This document shows positions 8,082 through 15,815 of a stretch of 23,670 nt of DNA, piece after piece. The number at the start of each line of letters is the position of its first letter. The stretch's first letter is position 1. Under the pieces are notes generated by a model. It saw nothing but the letters and a program-made list of their open reading frames with translations, searched no databases and was not told the DNA's origin. Source of the stretch: Candidatus Daviesbacteria bacterium RIFCSPHIGHO2_02_FULL_39_12 (GTDB lineage Bacteria; Patescibacteriota; Microgenomatia; Daviesbacterales; UBA10151); the NCBI GenBank assembly GCA_001777055.1, contig MFCX01000005.1:2490-26159 (forward strand). The letters are read 5' to 3'. A program made the translations under genes and the position numbers.

Positions 8082-8675
8082 TTATTTTCCCTTAGCGATT
8101 ATTCCTTGAATAATACCTCGGTAGTTATTAACTTCTGCTTCAGCCGCTGCTTTATCTTGCTTATCTTTCTCGCAATCAGCTTTTTTAACCTCGAAGGTTT
8201 GAGCTGCTCCACAATCTATCTTCAAAAAACCTTCTGCAGAACTTAAATTTAATTTAGCAGTTTCGTATCTTCCTAAATAATATTGTAAATCTTCATAATC
8301 CTGCTGCGAATAACATTTATTGCTTGCAAATTCACCTTCCCTAATATTTTTCCTGATACAGTTTGAATAAACTGGTTGGGTTTGTTGGACTGCCGGAGCA
8401 GATTTTTTAACAGGTGCAGCCGTTGGAGAAGGAGTTGTACGTGGCTTTGGTGTAGGTGTTGGGGTAGGAGAAGGCTGGGTAGCTTTTTCAAAACCAGCAG
8501 CAAATTCCCTGAAAGGTTTGAGTAAAACTCTATCAAAATCACCTGATGTAACCCCTTGGTGCACACCAGCTATGGTAACAACTGTCAAAAGAAGAAGTAG
8601 GGAACCTAGGATAAGTCTTGCTCTGCTTAAAATTTTAGGTCGGAGACCTATTTTATACGGGGATTCATTCAGCAT
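8082..8675 (-). CDS. Membrane-anchored protein with Pro/Thr linker and four-cysteine domain
   Basis: The 197-residue protein has a basic N-terminus, one membrane segment (about 20-38), and a low-complexity linker rich in Pro, Thr and Ser (about 67-100). The outward-facing domain that follows contains four cysteines (C106, C121, C155, C168). An even number of cysteines in an exported domain suggests two disulfides. The end is helical and charged (EKDKQDKAAAEAEVNNY). I do not recognise a family. It begins 4 nt after the lemA stop, so it is the second gene of a lemA operon and may act with LemA at the envelope. Confidence 0.8.
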   Translation of the reverse strand: MLNESPYKIGLRPKILSRARLILGSLLLLLTVVTIAGVHQGVTSGDFDRVLLKPFREFAAGFEKATQPSPTPTPTPKPRTTPSPTAAPVKKSAPAVQQTQPVYSNCIRKNIREGEFASNKCYSQQDYEDLQYYLGRYETAKLNLSSAEGFLKIDCGAAQTFEVKKADCEKDKQDKAAAEAEVNNYRGIIQGIIAKGK

Positions 8676-8679
8676 AAAT

Positions 8680-9264
8680 TTAGCTAGCAGAGAGTTTTAT
8701 TTCATGCTTGCCTTCTACATCTGTCTCAAATAACTCTTCTTCTGGAAAGCTAAAGAGATTAGCCGCTAGTAAGTTAGGGAAGGTTTGTATCATTGTGTTA
8801 AAGTCTAATACTGTTTGATTATATTCTTCTCTGTATTGAGCTATTAAATTTTCTGTTTCTTTAATATCAGTTCGTAACTCTTGGTAATTTTTGGAAGCTA
8901 CCAGATCAGGATAGTCTTCTGAAACTGCAAATAAGGATTTCAAAACTGCAGTTAGCATATTATCTGCTTGAGCAGAATCCTTGGGACTGTGAGGTTTTTC
9001 TAGCGCTGCTCGGGCTTTTGCTACATCGGAGAAAGTTGTTTTTTCGTGTTTAGCGTATTCTCTGACAATTGCCACCAGGTTTTCAATTAAGGAAGCACGA
9101 CGACGTAGTTGAACGTCAATATCAGCAAAATCGGTTTTAACCCTGTTTCTCCCAGAAACAAAGGCATTATACCTATTCCAAAGGAAAAGTAGGACAAAAG
9201 CAATAATCCCTGCCAAAATCCAAAGGAGCAAAGTAATATTTAGATAGAAACCAAAAATATTCAT
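8680..9264 (-). CDS. lemA: LemA family protein
   Basis: The protein has 194 residues: a membrane segment near the N-terminus (about 8-28) followed by the LemA four-helix body. Family features include WNRYNAFVSGRNRVKTDFADIDVQL, here read as residues just after the membrane segment, then the RRRASLIENLVAIVREYA block, AVSEDYPDLVASKNYQEL, and the closing YNQTVLDFNTMIQTFPNLLA. The biochemical role of LemA is poorly defined; it is an exported, N-terminally anchored protein. The ATG at 9264 sits immediately downstream of a strong promoter, and the gene probably forms a two-gene unit with the four-cysteine protein. Confidence 0.95.
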   Translation of the reverse strand: MNIFGFYLNITLLLWILAGIIAFVLLFLWNRYNAFVSGRNRVKTDFADIDVQLRRRASLIENLVAIVREYAKHEKTTFSDVAKARAALEKPHSPKDSAQADNMLTAVLKSLFAVSEDYPDLVASKNYQELRTDIKETENLIAQYREEYNQTVLDFNTMIQTFPNLLAANLFSFPEEELFETDVEGKHEIKLSAS

Positions 9265-9271
9265 TCTGTAT

Positions 9272-9300
9272 ATCCTATAACAAATTTATAGTTATGTCAA
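9272..9300 (-). promoter_or_regulatory. lemA promoter, predicted leaderless
   Basis: Read on the minus strand, a perfect TTGACA (9295-9300), a 17-nt spacer, and TAGGAT (9272-9277). Seven bases separate the -10 from the A of the lemA ATG, so transcription should start at or next to the start codon. Confidence 0.7.
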
Positions 9301-9315
9301 ATTATATCACTAGCC

Positions 9316-9590
9316 TCATTGTGGTAAATTCGACAATTCTTTCCTTGCTTGCAGTATGTAACTGTCGTAACTACCACTTTGATTTTCTGACGTAAAGATT
9401 TCTATAGCCTTTTGATAGTGTTCTCTGGCTGAATCATAAATTTTTAAATTCGCATATGCTCGAGCTACACTAAGATTTGCAAAACCTGATTTATCTGTTA
9501 ACCTCAAGGTTTTTTGGAAGTGAAGCACAGCTTCTTCATTAATAAAGTAAATTTATTAAGAATGAGATAATCCCCACGAATATTTGTACT
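9316..9590 (-). pseudogene. Remnant of a TPR-repeat protein gene
   Basis: A frame ending at 9316 encodes 70 residues from a GTG at 9528, with two TPR-type helical pairs (AVLHFQKTLRL, ANLSVARAYANLKIYDSA, AREHYQKAIEIF). It has no ATG and the same frame is closed by a TAA near 9555. Just upstream another frame reads TNIRGDYLI (about 9561-9590), which looks like the preceding part of the TPR protein, implying a frameshift. Further up (about 9675-9731) a short frame reads ASPSPSPTPQP and stops, perhaps a linker relic. I interpret the block as a broken gene between lemA and recA. Confidence 0.55.
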
Positions 9591-9759
9591 TCAGGACCAA
9601 TGATTATCTACGAGTAAGATTGAGGAAATCTGTTTATGTTTTAGTACGAGAAATATAACTCTATTGGTTCACTTAAGGTTGGGGTGTGGGGGAGGGACTA
9701 GGACTGGCAATAGTATTTTGGGGTATTGACCTTTGGGAAATATTTGGTATCCTGTAAAA

Positions 9760-9765
9760 TATAAT
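9760..9765 (+). promoter_or_regulatory. recA -10 element
   Basis: TATAAT lies 9 nt before the recA ATG at 9775, predicting a leader of 2-3 nt. No good -35 sits 17 nt upstream. A TTGACC at 9726-9731 is too far for this -10 but would fit a TATCCT at 9748. No LexA-type operator was found here. Confidence 0.5.
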
Positions 9766-9774
9766 ACAAAATAT

Positions 9775-10854
9775 ATGGCACAAAATAATCAAAGCAACAA
9801 TGAAGCGAAAAAGGCAGCGGTTTTAGCAGCCATGGCACAAATCCAAAAGCAATATGGTACAGGTTCCATCATGCGTTTGGGTGAACGTGCGGAAAAGTTA
9901 ACTACTCAAGTAATTTCTACCGGTTCCATTGCTTTGGATCTAGCCTTAGGTGTAGGAGGATTGCCAAAGGGTAGGATTATTGAGATATTTGGCCCTGAGG
10001 CTTCCGGTAAAACTAGTTTATGTCTACACCTGATAGCAGAAGCTCAAAAATGTGGAGGCGTAGCCGCATTTATTGACGCAGAACACGCATTAGATCCTCA
10101 AAGAGCCCAAAAAATCGGAGTTAATTTAAATGACCTGCTGATATCTCAACCTGACACAGGCGAACAGGGTTTGGAGATTGCTGAAAGTTTAATCCGATCA
10201 GGCGGAATTGATGTGGTAGTGATTGACTCGGTTGCAGCATTGGTTCCCAGGGCGGAACTTGAGGGAGAGATGGGAGATGCTGTTATGGGTATGCAGGCAA
10301 GACTGATGTCCCAAGCCTTGAGGAAACTGACCGGAGCTGTTGCCAATACCAACACAATCATCATTTTTACCAATCAGCTGCGTCAAAAAATTGGCGTGAT
10401 GTTTGGAAATCCTGAGACGACCCCCGGAGGACTGGCATTAAAATTTTATACTTCTGTCAGATTGGATATTAGAAAGATTGAAAACATTAAATCCGGTGAT
10501 TTAGTGATAGGTTCGCGTCACAGAGTCAAAGTGGTCAAAAACAAAGTTGCTCCTCCATTTAGAATTGCTGAATTTGATATGGATGAAAATGGTATTTCAC
10601 ATGAAGGGGAACTTCTGGATGTTGGAATAGAGTTAGGGATAGTGAGTAAATCAGGGGCATTTATTAAATGGGGTGAAAAGATGTTAGGCCAGGGTAGGCA
10701 AGCAGCCATCAGTTATTTGAAGGAGAATTTAAAAGATGCAGAAAGGTTAGAGAAGGAAATTAGAGATGCTTGGGGAAAACAAAAAGACGGTAAAGAGAAA
10801 ATAGTAGTTGGCCCTCAAGAGGAAAAGATAGGTACGCTTGAAGAAGTTTCTTGA
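9775..10854 (+). CDS. recA: RecA recombinase
   Basis: The 359-residue protein is the DNA-strand-exchange ATPase of homologous recombination. The Walker A motif GPEASGKT is at residues 73-80. Other RecA landmarks are AAFIDAEHALDP, the Walker B VVVIDSVAAL, the L2 region IFTNQLRQKIGVMFGNPE, and the LKFYTSVRLDIRKIE block. The start is the ATG at 9775, giving MAQNNQSNNEAKKAAVL. A TTG 14 codons upstream lies inside the promoter and is unlikely. The stop TGA overlaps a possible TTG start of recX, and the two genes form an operon, as in many bacteria. Confidence 0.98.
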   Translation: MAQNNQSNNEAKKAAVLAAMAQIQKQYGTGSIMRLGERAEKLTTQVISTGSIALDLALGVGGLPKGRIIEIFGPEASGKTSLCLHLIAEAQKCGGVAAFIDAEHALDPQRAQKIGVNLNDLLISQPDTGEQGLEIAESLIRSGGIDVVVIDSVAALVPRAELEGEMGDAVMGMQARLMSQALRKLTGAVANTNTIIIFTNQLRQKIGVMFGNPETTPGGLALKFYTSVRLDIRKIENIKSGDLVIGSRHRVKVVKNKVAPPFRIAEFDMDENGISHEGELLDVGIELGIVSKSGAFIKWGEKMLGQGRQAAISYLKENLKDAERLEKEIRDAWGKQKDGKEKIVVGPQEEKIGTLEEVS

Positions 10855-10874
10855 ATTTATCGAGCGCAAGAGAA

Positions 10875-11537
10875 ATGCTCAGGATTACTTCTGTACAACT
10901 ACAAAAGAAAAACCCTTCTAGATTTAATATTTTTTTGGATGGGCAGTTTGTCTTTGGAGTAGACGAAGATTTAATAGTGGAATATAGGCTAGTTGTTGGG
11001 AAAGTTATAGATCCCCCTTTTTTGGAGAAACTTTTATTTGAAGCAGAAGTAGGAAAATTAATGGAAAGGATGTATAGGCTTTGGAATGTCAGATCCAGAT
11101 CTGAAAAAGAGGTTGTAGAATATTTTAGAAGTAAGAATTATGAATTAAGAATTAAGAGAAAAGAGCAAGTAAGTGATTTGGCGGTAGAATTAGTTATCAA
11201 GAAACTAAAACAAAAAGGTTTATTGGATGATTTGGTATTTGCCAAAGCTTGGGCGGAAGCCAGAAGAAGATCCGGGAAAAAAGGCAGGATTGCTTTAAAA
11301 CAAGAACTTTTCCAAAAAGGCATTGCTAAAGAAATCATAGAAGAAGTCATCAGCCAGCAGTCATCAGCTGTTAGCGAAGAGGAACTGGCAAGACAAGCGT
11401 TAGAAAAGAAGATGAAATTATGGAGCGCTCTCTCCTATCTAGAAAAAAAGAAAAAGATGTATGAATTTCTTTTAAGAAGAGGGTTTGAATATGAAGTGGT
11501 TAAAAGTGTAGTTGAAAATTTGATGCAAAAAAGGTAA
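10875..11537 (+). CDS. recX: RecX, RecA modulator
   Basis: RecX binds RecA filaments and modulates their activity. The 220-residue protein begins ITSVQLQKKN and contains the RecX helical repeats: RSRSEKEVVEYF, VIKKLKQKGLLDDLVFAKAW, and the C-terminal helices ending in VVENLMQKR. I chose the ATG at 10875 from family alignment. A TTG at 10851 overlapping the recA stop is also possible. Between FRSK and VIKKL there is an extra NYELRIKRKE segment made by a tandem 7-bp repeat. A second duplicated stretch (AGTCATCAGC at 11343 and again at 11357) gives the ISQQSSAVS segment. Confidence 0.9.
   Translation: MLRITSVQLQKKNPSRFNIFLDGQFVFGVDEDLIVEYRLVVGKVIDPPFLEKLLFEAEVGKLMERMYRLWNVRSRSEKEVVEYFRSKNYELRIKRKEQVSDLAVELVIKKLKQKGLLDDLVFAKAWAEARRRSGKKGRIALKQELFQKGIAKEIIEEVISQQSSAVSEEELARQALEKKMKLWSALSYLEKKKKMYEFLLRRGFEYEVVKSVVENLMQKR
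11135..11155 (+). repeat. Tandem 7-bp repeat inside recX
   Basis: Three copies of GAATTA(T/A) in a row. The unit is not a multiple of three, but three copies (21 nt) keep the frame. The repeat is translated as part of NYELRIK, in a linker between RecX helices. Confidence 0.65.
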
Positions 11538-11548
11538 AATATTATTTA

Positions 11549-11669
11549 GAAATCAGAGTCGAGGGGGCAATTTATGAAAAAAGTTCACTCTTTTATTTGC
11601 GGAGCAAAGAACTTGTTCATCTTAATATTTCCTCTAAACCAAATTTGAATTTGGTAATTTTCTGATTTC
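11549..11669 (+). promoter_or_regulatory. Possible structured leader of rny with a small ORF
   Basis: A 9-bp perfect inverted repeat (GAAATCAGA 11549-11557, TCTGATTTC 11661-11669) encloses about 100 nt. Inside it are a GAGGGG Shine-Dalgarno-like site (11561-11566), a 24-codon ORF (11574-11648, begins MKKVHSF), and a second hairpin CCAAAT/ATTTGG near 11639-11654. No known riboswitch was recognised. It lies directly before rny in a genome where most leaders appear very short. Confidence 0.35.
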
Positions 11670-11677
11670 CTATTTTT

Positions 11678-13039
11678 ATGCAACGTACGTTTGGTCCGAT
11701 TAAACAGAATACTTCGTCTATTGATGCTGATTTACCTGCCGGCAGGCAGGGTTTTGTCAGGCAAGAGGCTGAGCTCGCTAAGAGAGAAGGTATTTTAGAG
11801 GAAAGAGAAAGACAAATTAGCGAAAAGCAAAAACTAGTTGATGAAAAATTGGAGCAGTTAGATAAAATACGCAAAGACTTAATTTCAAAACTTGAGAAAT
11901 CCTCTCAAATGTCAACTGATGAGGCCAAAAAAGTTTTACTGGAAAATGTAGAAAAAGATTTGGCAGCAGAAGTCTCCAGGAGAATTAAGGAAGCTGAAGA
12001 TGAAATTAAACTTCAATCAGACGAAAAGGCCAAAGAAATTTTGGCAGATGCCATGATTCATGGAGTAACAGATTACATCTCAGAATTTACTACCTCCAGA
12101 GTTAAATTAGAAGATGAGGAAATGAAGGGTAGGATTATCGGTAAAGAGGGTAGAAATGTGCGGACTTTTGAACAGGTAACCGGAGTTGATGTGGTAATGG
12201 ATGATGAAATTCCTGATAGTTTAATCATTTCTTCTTTTGATCCTGTCAGGCGGGAGATTGCCAAAGTAGCTCTGGAGAGATTAATAGAAGATGGAAGAAT
12301 TCAACCCCAAAGGATTGAGGAAATAGTTGAAAAAACTAAAGAGGATATTGAGAAACTAATGCTACAAGCCGGAGAAAAACTTTGTCATGATGCCAGTGTT
12401 TATAATTTACCGGTAGAATTAGTTGCCCTCCTGGGTCGTTTTAAATATAGATATTCTTACGGACAAAATCTAATTCAACATACTTTAGAAGAAACTCAAA
12501 TAGGTGTAGCTTTAGCAAAGATGATTGGAGCGGATGCCAACGTAGTCAGAGTTGGATGTTTATTACATGACATTGGAAAAATTGTGACTGAAGGTGATGA
12601 GGGTACACATGTTGAAAAAGGTGTACAAATTGCCCATAAATTTAACATGCCGGAAAAGGTAGTTAATTGTATTGCAGAGCATCATGAAGATAAACCATTT
12701 TCATCAATTGAATCAATATTAGTTTGTATTGCCGATTCTATATCGGGTGGAAGACCCGGAGCAAGACACGAAAATGTTCAGGATTATATCAAAAGGATGG
12801 GAGATTTGGAGAAAATTGCCACTTCTTTTGAGGGTGTAGATAAGGCTTTTGCCTTGCAAGCTGGACGGGAAGTAAGAGTCATAGTGGTGCCGGAAAGAAT
12901 TTCAGACGATGAATTACCAAAATTGGTACATGATATTGCATCAAGAATATCCAAAGAAGTGGTAGTGCCGGGTGCAATTAAAGTGACAGCCGTCAGAGAA
13001 ACCAGAGCCTCAGAGTCTACAATGACTGTACCTTCTTAA
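11678..13039 (+). CDS. rny: Ribonuclease Y, form without the N-terminal membrane anchor
   Basis: RNase Y is an endoribonuclease that starts mRNA decay. In order, the 453-residue protein has a charged coiled coil (about 26-125), a KH domain with GRIIGKEGRN at 151-160, and an HD domain with H268, the metal-binding H297-D298 in CLLHDIGK, and AEHHED at 333-338. It ends in the family-typical IKVTAVRETRA plus nine extra residues. Family members are usually around 510-520 residues and begin with a membrane helix. That part is absent, and a TGA 12 nt upstream of the ATG closes the frame. A repeat-derived LPAGRQG peptide sits at 19-25. It could be a soluble RNase Y. A mis-assigned start is hard to argue given the stop. 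Confidence 0.93.
   Translation: MQRTFGPIKQNTSSIDADLPAGRQGFVRQEAELAKREGILEERERQISEKQKLVDEKLEQLDKIRKDLISKLEKSSQMSTDEAKKVLLENVEKDLAAEVSRRIKEAEDEIKLQSDEKAKEILADAMIHGVTDYISEFTTSRVKLEDEEMKGRIIGKEGRNVRTFEQVTGVDVVMDDEIPDSLIISSFDPVRREIAKVALERLIEDGRIQPQRIEEIVEKTKEDIEKLMLQAGEKLCHDASVYNLPVELVALLGRFKYRYSYGQNLIQHTLEETQIGVALAKMIGADANVVRVGCLLHDIGKIVTEGDEGTHVEKGVQIAHKFNMPEKVVNCIAEHHEDKPFSSIESILVCIADSISGGRPGARHENVQDYIKRMGDLEKIATSFEGVDKAFALQAGREVRVIVVPERISDDELPKLVHDIASRISKEVVVPGAIKVTAVRETRASESTMTVPS
11735..11746. repeat. Palindromic CCTGCCGGCAGG repeat in rny
   Basis: A perfect 12-bp palindrome followed by another GCAGG, read as LPAGRQG near the N-terminus of RNase Y. It is GC-rich in an AT-rich gene. The encoded PAGRQ-type peptide is one I associate with dispersed repeats in bacterial draft genomes. 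Confidence 0.6.
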
Positions 13040-13047
13040 AAAGGATC

Positions 13048-13076
13048 TTGCTAAAAAGATAATCTTTTGTTAATCT
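13048..13076 (+). promoter_or_regulatory. HU gene promoter with palindromic spacer, predicted leaderless
   Basis: TTGCTA (13048-13053), a 17-nt spacer, and TAATCT (13071-13076), six bases before the ATG at 13083. The spacer contains the inverted repeat AAAAGAT-A-ATCTTTT (13054-13068), which could be an operator or a weak rny terminator. Confidence 0.6.
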
Positions 13077-13082
13077 AGTGCC

Positions 13083-13355
13083 ATGACCAAAAACCAACTG
13101 ATAGAAAAAGTTGCTAGAAAAGCTAATTTAACCAAAAGAGCTGCTGCCGATGCGGTTAATCAAACGTTTAATCTGATTAAAGACGGACTGGTTAAAGGCG
13201 AAAAAGTAGTCATAACCGGTTTTGGCACTTTTCTAATTAGATCCAGGGCTGCCAGGCGGGGCAGGAATCCGCAGACAGGCGAAACTATCCAAATCCCCAC
13301 CAAAAAACTGCCGGGTTTCACTGCTGGTAAAACCATTAAAAGATTAATCAAGTAA
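13083..13355 (+). CDS. hup: HU-family nucleoid DNA-binding protein
   Basis: The 90-residue length is typical for HU/IHF. The dimerisation helices (NQLIEKVARKANLTKRAAADAV) lead to the signature GFGTFLIRSRAARRGRNPQTGE. The DNA-intercalating Pro is P63 in RNPQTG. The protein compacts and bends DNA as a dimer. It has its own promoter just upstream and ends facing the opposing glycosyltransferase operon 38 nt away. No strong terminator is seen in that gap. Confidence 0.97.
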   Translation: MTKNQLIEKVARKANLTKRAAADAVNQTFNLIKDGLVKGEKVVITGFGTFLIRSRAARRGRNPQTGETIQIPTKKLPGFTAGKTIKRLIK

Positions 13356-13393
13356 CCCCATTCTCTATATTCTTCAGCTGGCATCTGACGATA

Positions 13394-14617
13394 TTAAAAA
13401 GGATTTTTTGAGAGATTAAAAACAAAAAATAATTTTATAAACTCCCGCGGCAGGTGAATGGCTGTTAGAAATGGAAAAATTAAGATAAAGCTTAATAACA
13501 TTAAGGCCAGTAAAATATAAACGTATTTTCGCCTTTTAGGATTTTTCAATTCTATCCCTAATTGATATGCCAAAGAAAGCGACAGAAAAGGCACTGAGGG
13601 GCTGAAATGGTAAAGAAACATTATCCGGGGGGAAAAAGCCCAAGGCGCCCAGAATACCAAAAAACCCAAAACTATAAATATTAAGCTGAAAGACCCTCTT
13701 TTAAATGCTTCCCATGCAGTTAGAATAATAGAGGCAGTCCCAAGCCAAAATACTACCGGGTTACCGGAGGCAAAAATATTAGCCATAGTGTTATTTCGGT
13801 AATCCACAAAATACCAAACCGGATAAAGATTAAGCGGCCAAGACCACCAAGGCGAAGAATAAGGGTGAGTGGCCTTGAGGTTAGTATGATACCACCACAT
13901 TTGTTGTTGCAGCTGTATAAATTGTGTTGGAGTATGGCCTAGTAAAAAAAACGGCAGATAACTTATCAAATAAATGAGTGGAGGAAAGATAATGAAATAT
14001 ATAATAGAGCGATATTGTTTGCTTTGAAGCAGTAACGGAATAAAGATTAGGTAAGCGTATATTACTGCCCATTTGGATGATAAAGCTAGTCCCAGTAGGA
14101 TAGCGGAAAGGGTAAATCGTTTGTTAAGCAATAATAACAAGCTGATTAAAAAAAAGGTTATGTAATAGATATCATTCATCCCTGTTCTTGATTGGACAAA
14201 ATTTAGTCCGTCTATGGAAAAAACAAAAGCGGCAATTAGGCTGGCTGGCTGATTGTTAAGCAATTTAAGGCCTAGAAGATATACCAGATAGACTGATAGT
14301 ACATTAAGCAGTACTCCCGGCAATCTGAAGGTCCACGCATCCTGGGAATGTAGCAAAAACATGGAAGCGGCCATAATTTCTTTAGCCAGGGGTGGGTGTG
14401 TCCACTCATACGCTACACCCTGAGGCGGTGTAGTCCACCATTCCCAAGCCTCTTTATGATTTGCCAAAAATTCTTTGGCGGTAAAGCCATGATAAACTTC
14501 ATCGAATACATATTTATTGGGATAATCCAGCCTATATAAACGGAGAAAAGCTGATAGCAGGATGATTAATATCAGCCAATATTTTGGTCTAACCTGTTTT
14601 AGAAATTCTGGCACCAT
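13394..14617 (-). CDS. Protein O-mannosyltransferase homologue (PMT, GT39-type GT-C)
   Basis: The 407-residue polytopic membrane protein resembles bacterial PMT, which moves mannose from a polyprenyl-phosphate donor to Ser/Thr of exported proteins. Supporting blocks are the acidic D39-E40 motif in YVFDEVYHGFTAKEF, the first external loop with EWTHPPLAKE (71-80), SRTGMNDIYY (143-152), the highly characteristic LALSSKWAVIY, and PRIMFLYHFSPSVPF near the C-terminus. It is shorter than actinobacterial PMTs (usually about 500 residues). Its start overlaps the preceding gene by 29 bases, so it is the last gene of the GT-C operon and probably translationally coupled. Confidence 0.85.
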   Translation of the reverse strand: MVPEFLKQVRPKYWLILIILLSAFLRLYRLDYPNKYVFDEVYHGFTAKEFLANHKEAWEWWTTPPQGVAYEWTHPPLAKEIMAASMFLLHSQDAWTFRLPGVLLNVLSVYLVYLLGLKLLNNQPASLIAAFVFSIDGLNFVQSRTGMNDIYYITFFLISLLLLLNKRFTLSAILLGLALSSKWAVIYAYLIFIPLLLQSKQYRSIIYFIIFPPLIYLISYLPFFLLGHTPTQFIQLQQQMWWYHTNLKATHPYSSPWWSWPLNLYPVWYFVDYRNNTMANIFASGNPVVFWLGTASIILTAWEAFKRGSFSLIFIVLGFLVFWAPWAFSPRIMFLYHFSPSVPFLSLSLAYQLGIELKNPKRRKYVYILLALMLLSFILIFPFLTAIHLPREFIKLFFVFNLSKNPF

Positions 14618-15806
14618 ATTTAATTATAGTAGCACTAATTAAAATAAAGATGATTATAGATGTTAATGACAATTCTTTGCTGTGGGTATCTAAGAAATTA
14701 TAGATAACTGGGTTATAAAGTATTTTCGGTAATTTTAAATAAATTTCATTGTAATAAACATAAACATAATACAAGTTTAGGAAATGCAAAAAACTCAACA
14801 TTCCGGTTAACACCAATAGTAACTTAGACTTTAACATAGCTGTTGTTAAAACCAGGAATATGATGGCAGGGTAAAGATACCTTTCGTGGACTCTTGTCGG
14901 AAGAAAGAAAAATCCGAGAGTTGCCAAAGTTGCAATGGTATAAATAGATAATTTTTTTCTAAAATAGAAATAAACAATTACCATCCAATATCCTGCTAAT
15001 AAAATATATCCCCAAGTTTGGTAAGATAGATTATTCCAAATTTGATTATCATTTATCCAAAAACCTGCTACTCCCCATAGGTTGTAGGCGTTAATAGAAT
15101 TATATGGATACTCATTAGCAGTATTTATAATTTGTTGGGCTAAATTTGCTAATGTTTGGTTTGGAAAAAAGGGAAAAGCTATAATAAAAATTATTAACAA
15201 TCCAGGCATCGTGAGTTTGAATAAGTGCAATGCTTTAAAATGATTAATTAGAAAAATTGCAAATAATGGCAATAAGGCCAATGTCTGAGGTTTTACTAGT
15301 AAAGCCAATCCAAAGAAAATTGAACTGATAATTAGATTTTTATTCTTTAAATGAATAATAGCACTTAACATAAGCAAGGCTGAAATGCTATCAATTTGTC
15401 CCCAGACAGCACTATTAAAAATCAAAGCTGGAGTGAGCAAAATAAATGCAGAAGCAAGTAAAGCTAGTTTTTCTGAAACATATTTTTTAGATTCTTTATA
15501 TAAAATTAGTCCTATGACTAATTCGGATACTATTGCCGGTATTTTAAGCAGTAGATAAAAGTAGGAATCTGTTACCCGTAACAGATTTTTGAGGAATCCG
15601 AGCACGCTGAGGATATATAAGTAGCCCGGCGTATAGTCAGAGAAAATATCCTTACTATAGAAATGGCTAAAGTCGAAATGACTAAGTCTTGTTGCCCAGG
15701 CAAACCAGTCATTAACATCAATATTAAAACCCGGTAAAGGGAGAAACAGCAATCTTATCGCTAAACCAAGCAGGATTAGGATTGATACTATCCGGTTATT
15801 ATTCAT
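14589..15806 (-). CDS. GT-C mannosyltransferase-like membrane protein (GT87/DUF2029-like)
   Basis: The 405-residue polytopic protein has an acidic first external loop, NIDVNDWFAWATRL (about 28-41, D30 and D33), followed by SDYTPGYLYIL (56-66). Further in come AVWGQIDSISALLML, LLVKPQTLALLP and LPTRVHERYLYPA, all familiar in polyprenol-phosphate-dependent mannosyltransferases of the GPI18/GT87 type. It probably transfers a hexose from a lipid-linked donor on the outer face. It starts 9 nt after the preceding gene and overlaps the PMT gene. The exact substrate is unknown. Confidence 0.8.
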   Translation of the reverse strand: MNNNRIVSILILLGLAIRLLFLPLPGFNIDVNDWFAWATRLSHFDFSHFYSKDIFSDYTPGYLYILSVLGFLKNLLRVTDSYFYLLLKIPAIVSELVIGLILYKESKKYVSEKLALLASAFILLTPALIFNSAVWGQIDSISALLMLSAIIHLKNKNLIISSIFFGLALLVKPQTLALLPLFAIFLINHFKALHLFKLTMPGLLIIFIIAFPFFPNQTLANLAQQIINTANEYPYNSINAYNLWGVAGFWINDNQIWNNLSYQTWGYILLAGYWMVIVYFYFRKKLSIYTIATLATLGFFFLPTRVHERYLYPAIIFLVLTTAMLKSKLLLVLTGMLSFLHFLNLYYVYVYYNEIYLKLPKILYNPVIYNFLDTHSKELSLTSIIIFILISATIIKYGARISKTG

Positions 15807-15815
15807 TTGTTTAAG

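Noticed and set aside
9677..9696. G-quadruplex upstream of recA
   Set aside because: The G runs read on the other strand as Pro/Ser/Thr codons of a decayed gene; tracts are uneven and only a weak two-layer fold would be possible.
11609..11618. GAACTTGTTC as a LexA/SOS operator
   Set aside because: The half-sites are separated by 2 rather than the 4 bases of the Gram-positive GAACN4GTTC box, and it is not at the recA promoter.
11574..11648. 24-codon ORF before rny as a real protein gene
   Set aside because: It has a good Shine-Dalgarno but no recognisable content; I kept it only as part of a possible leader.
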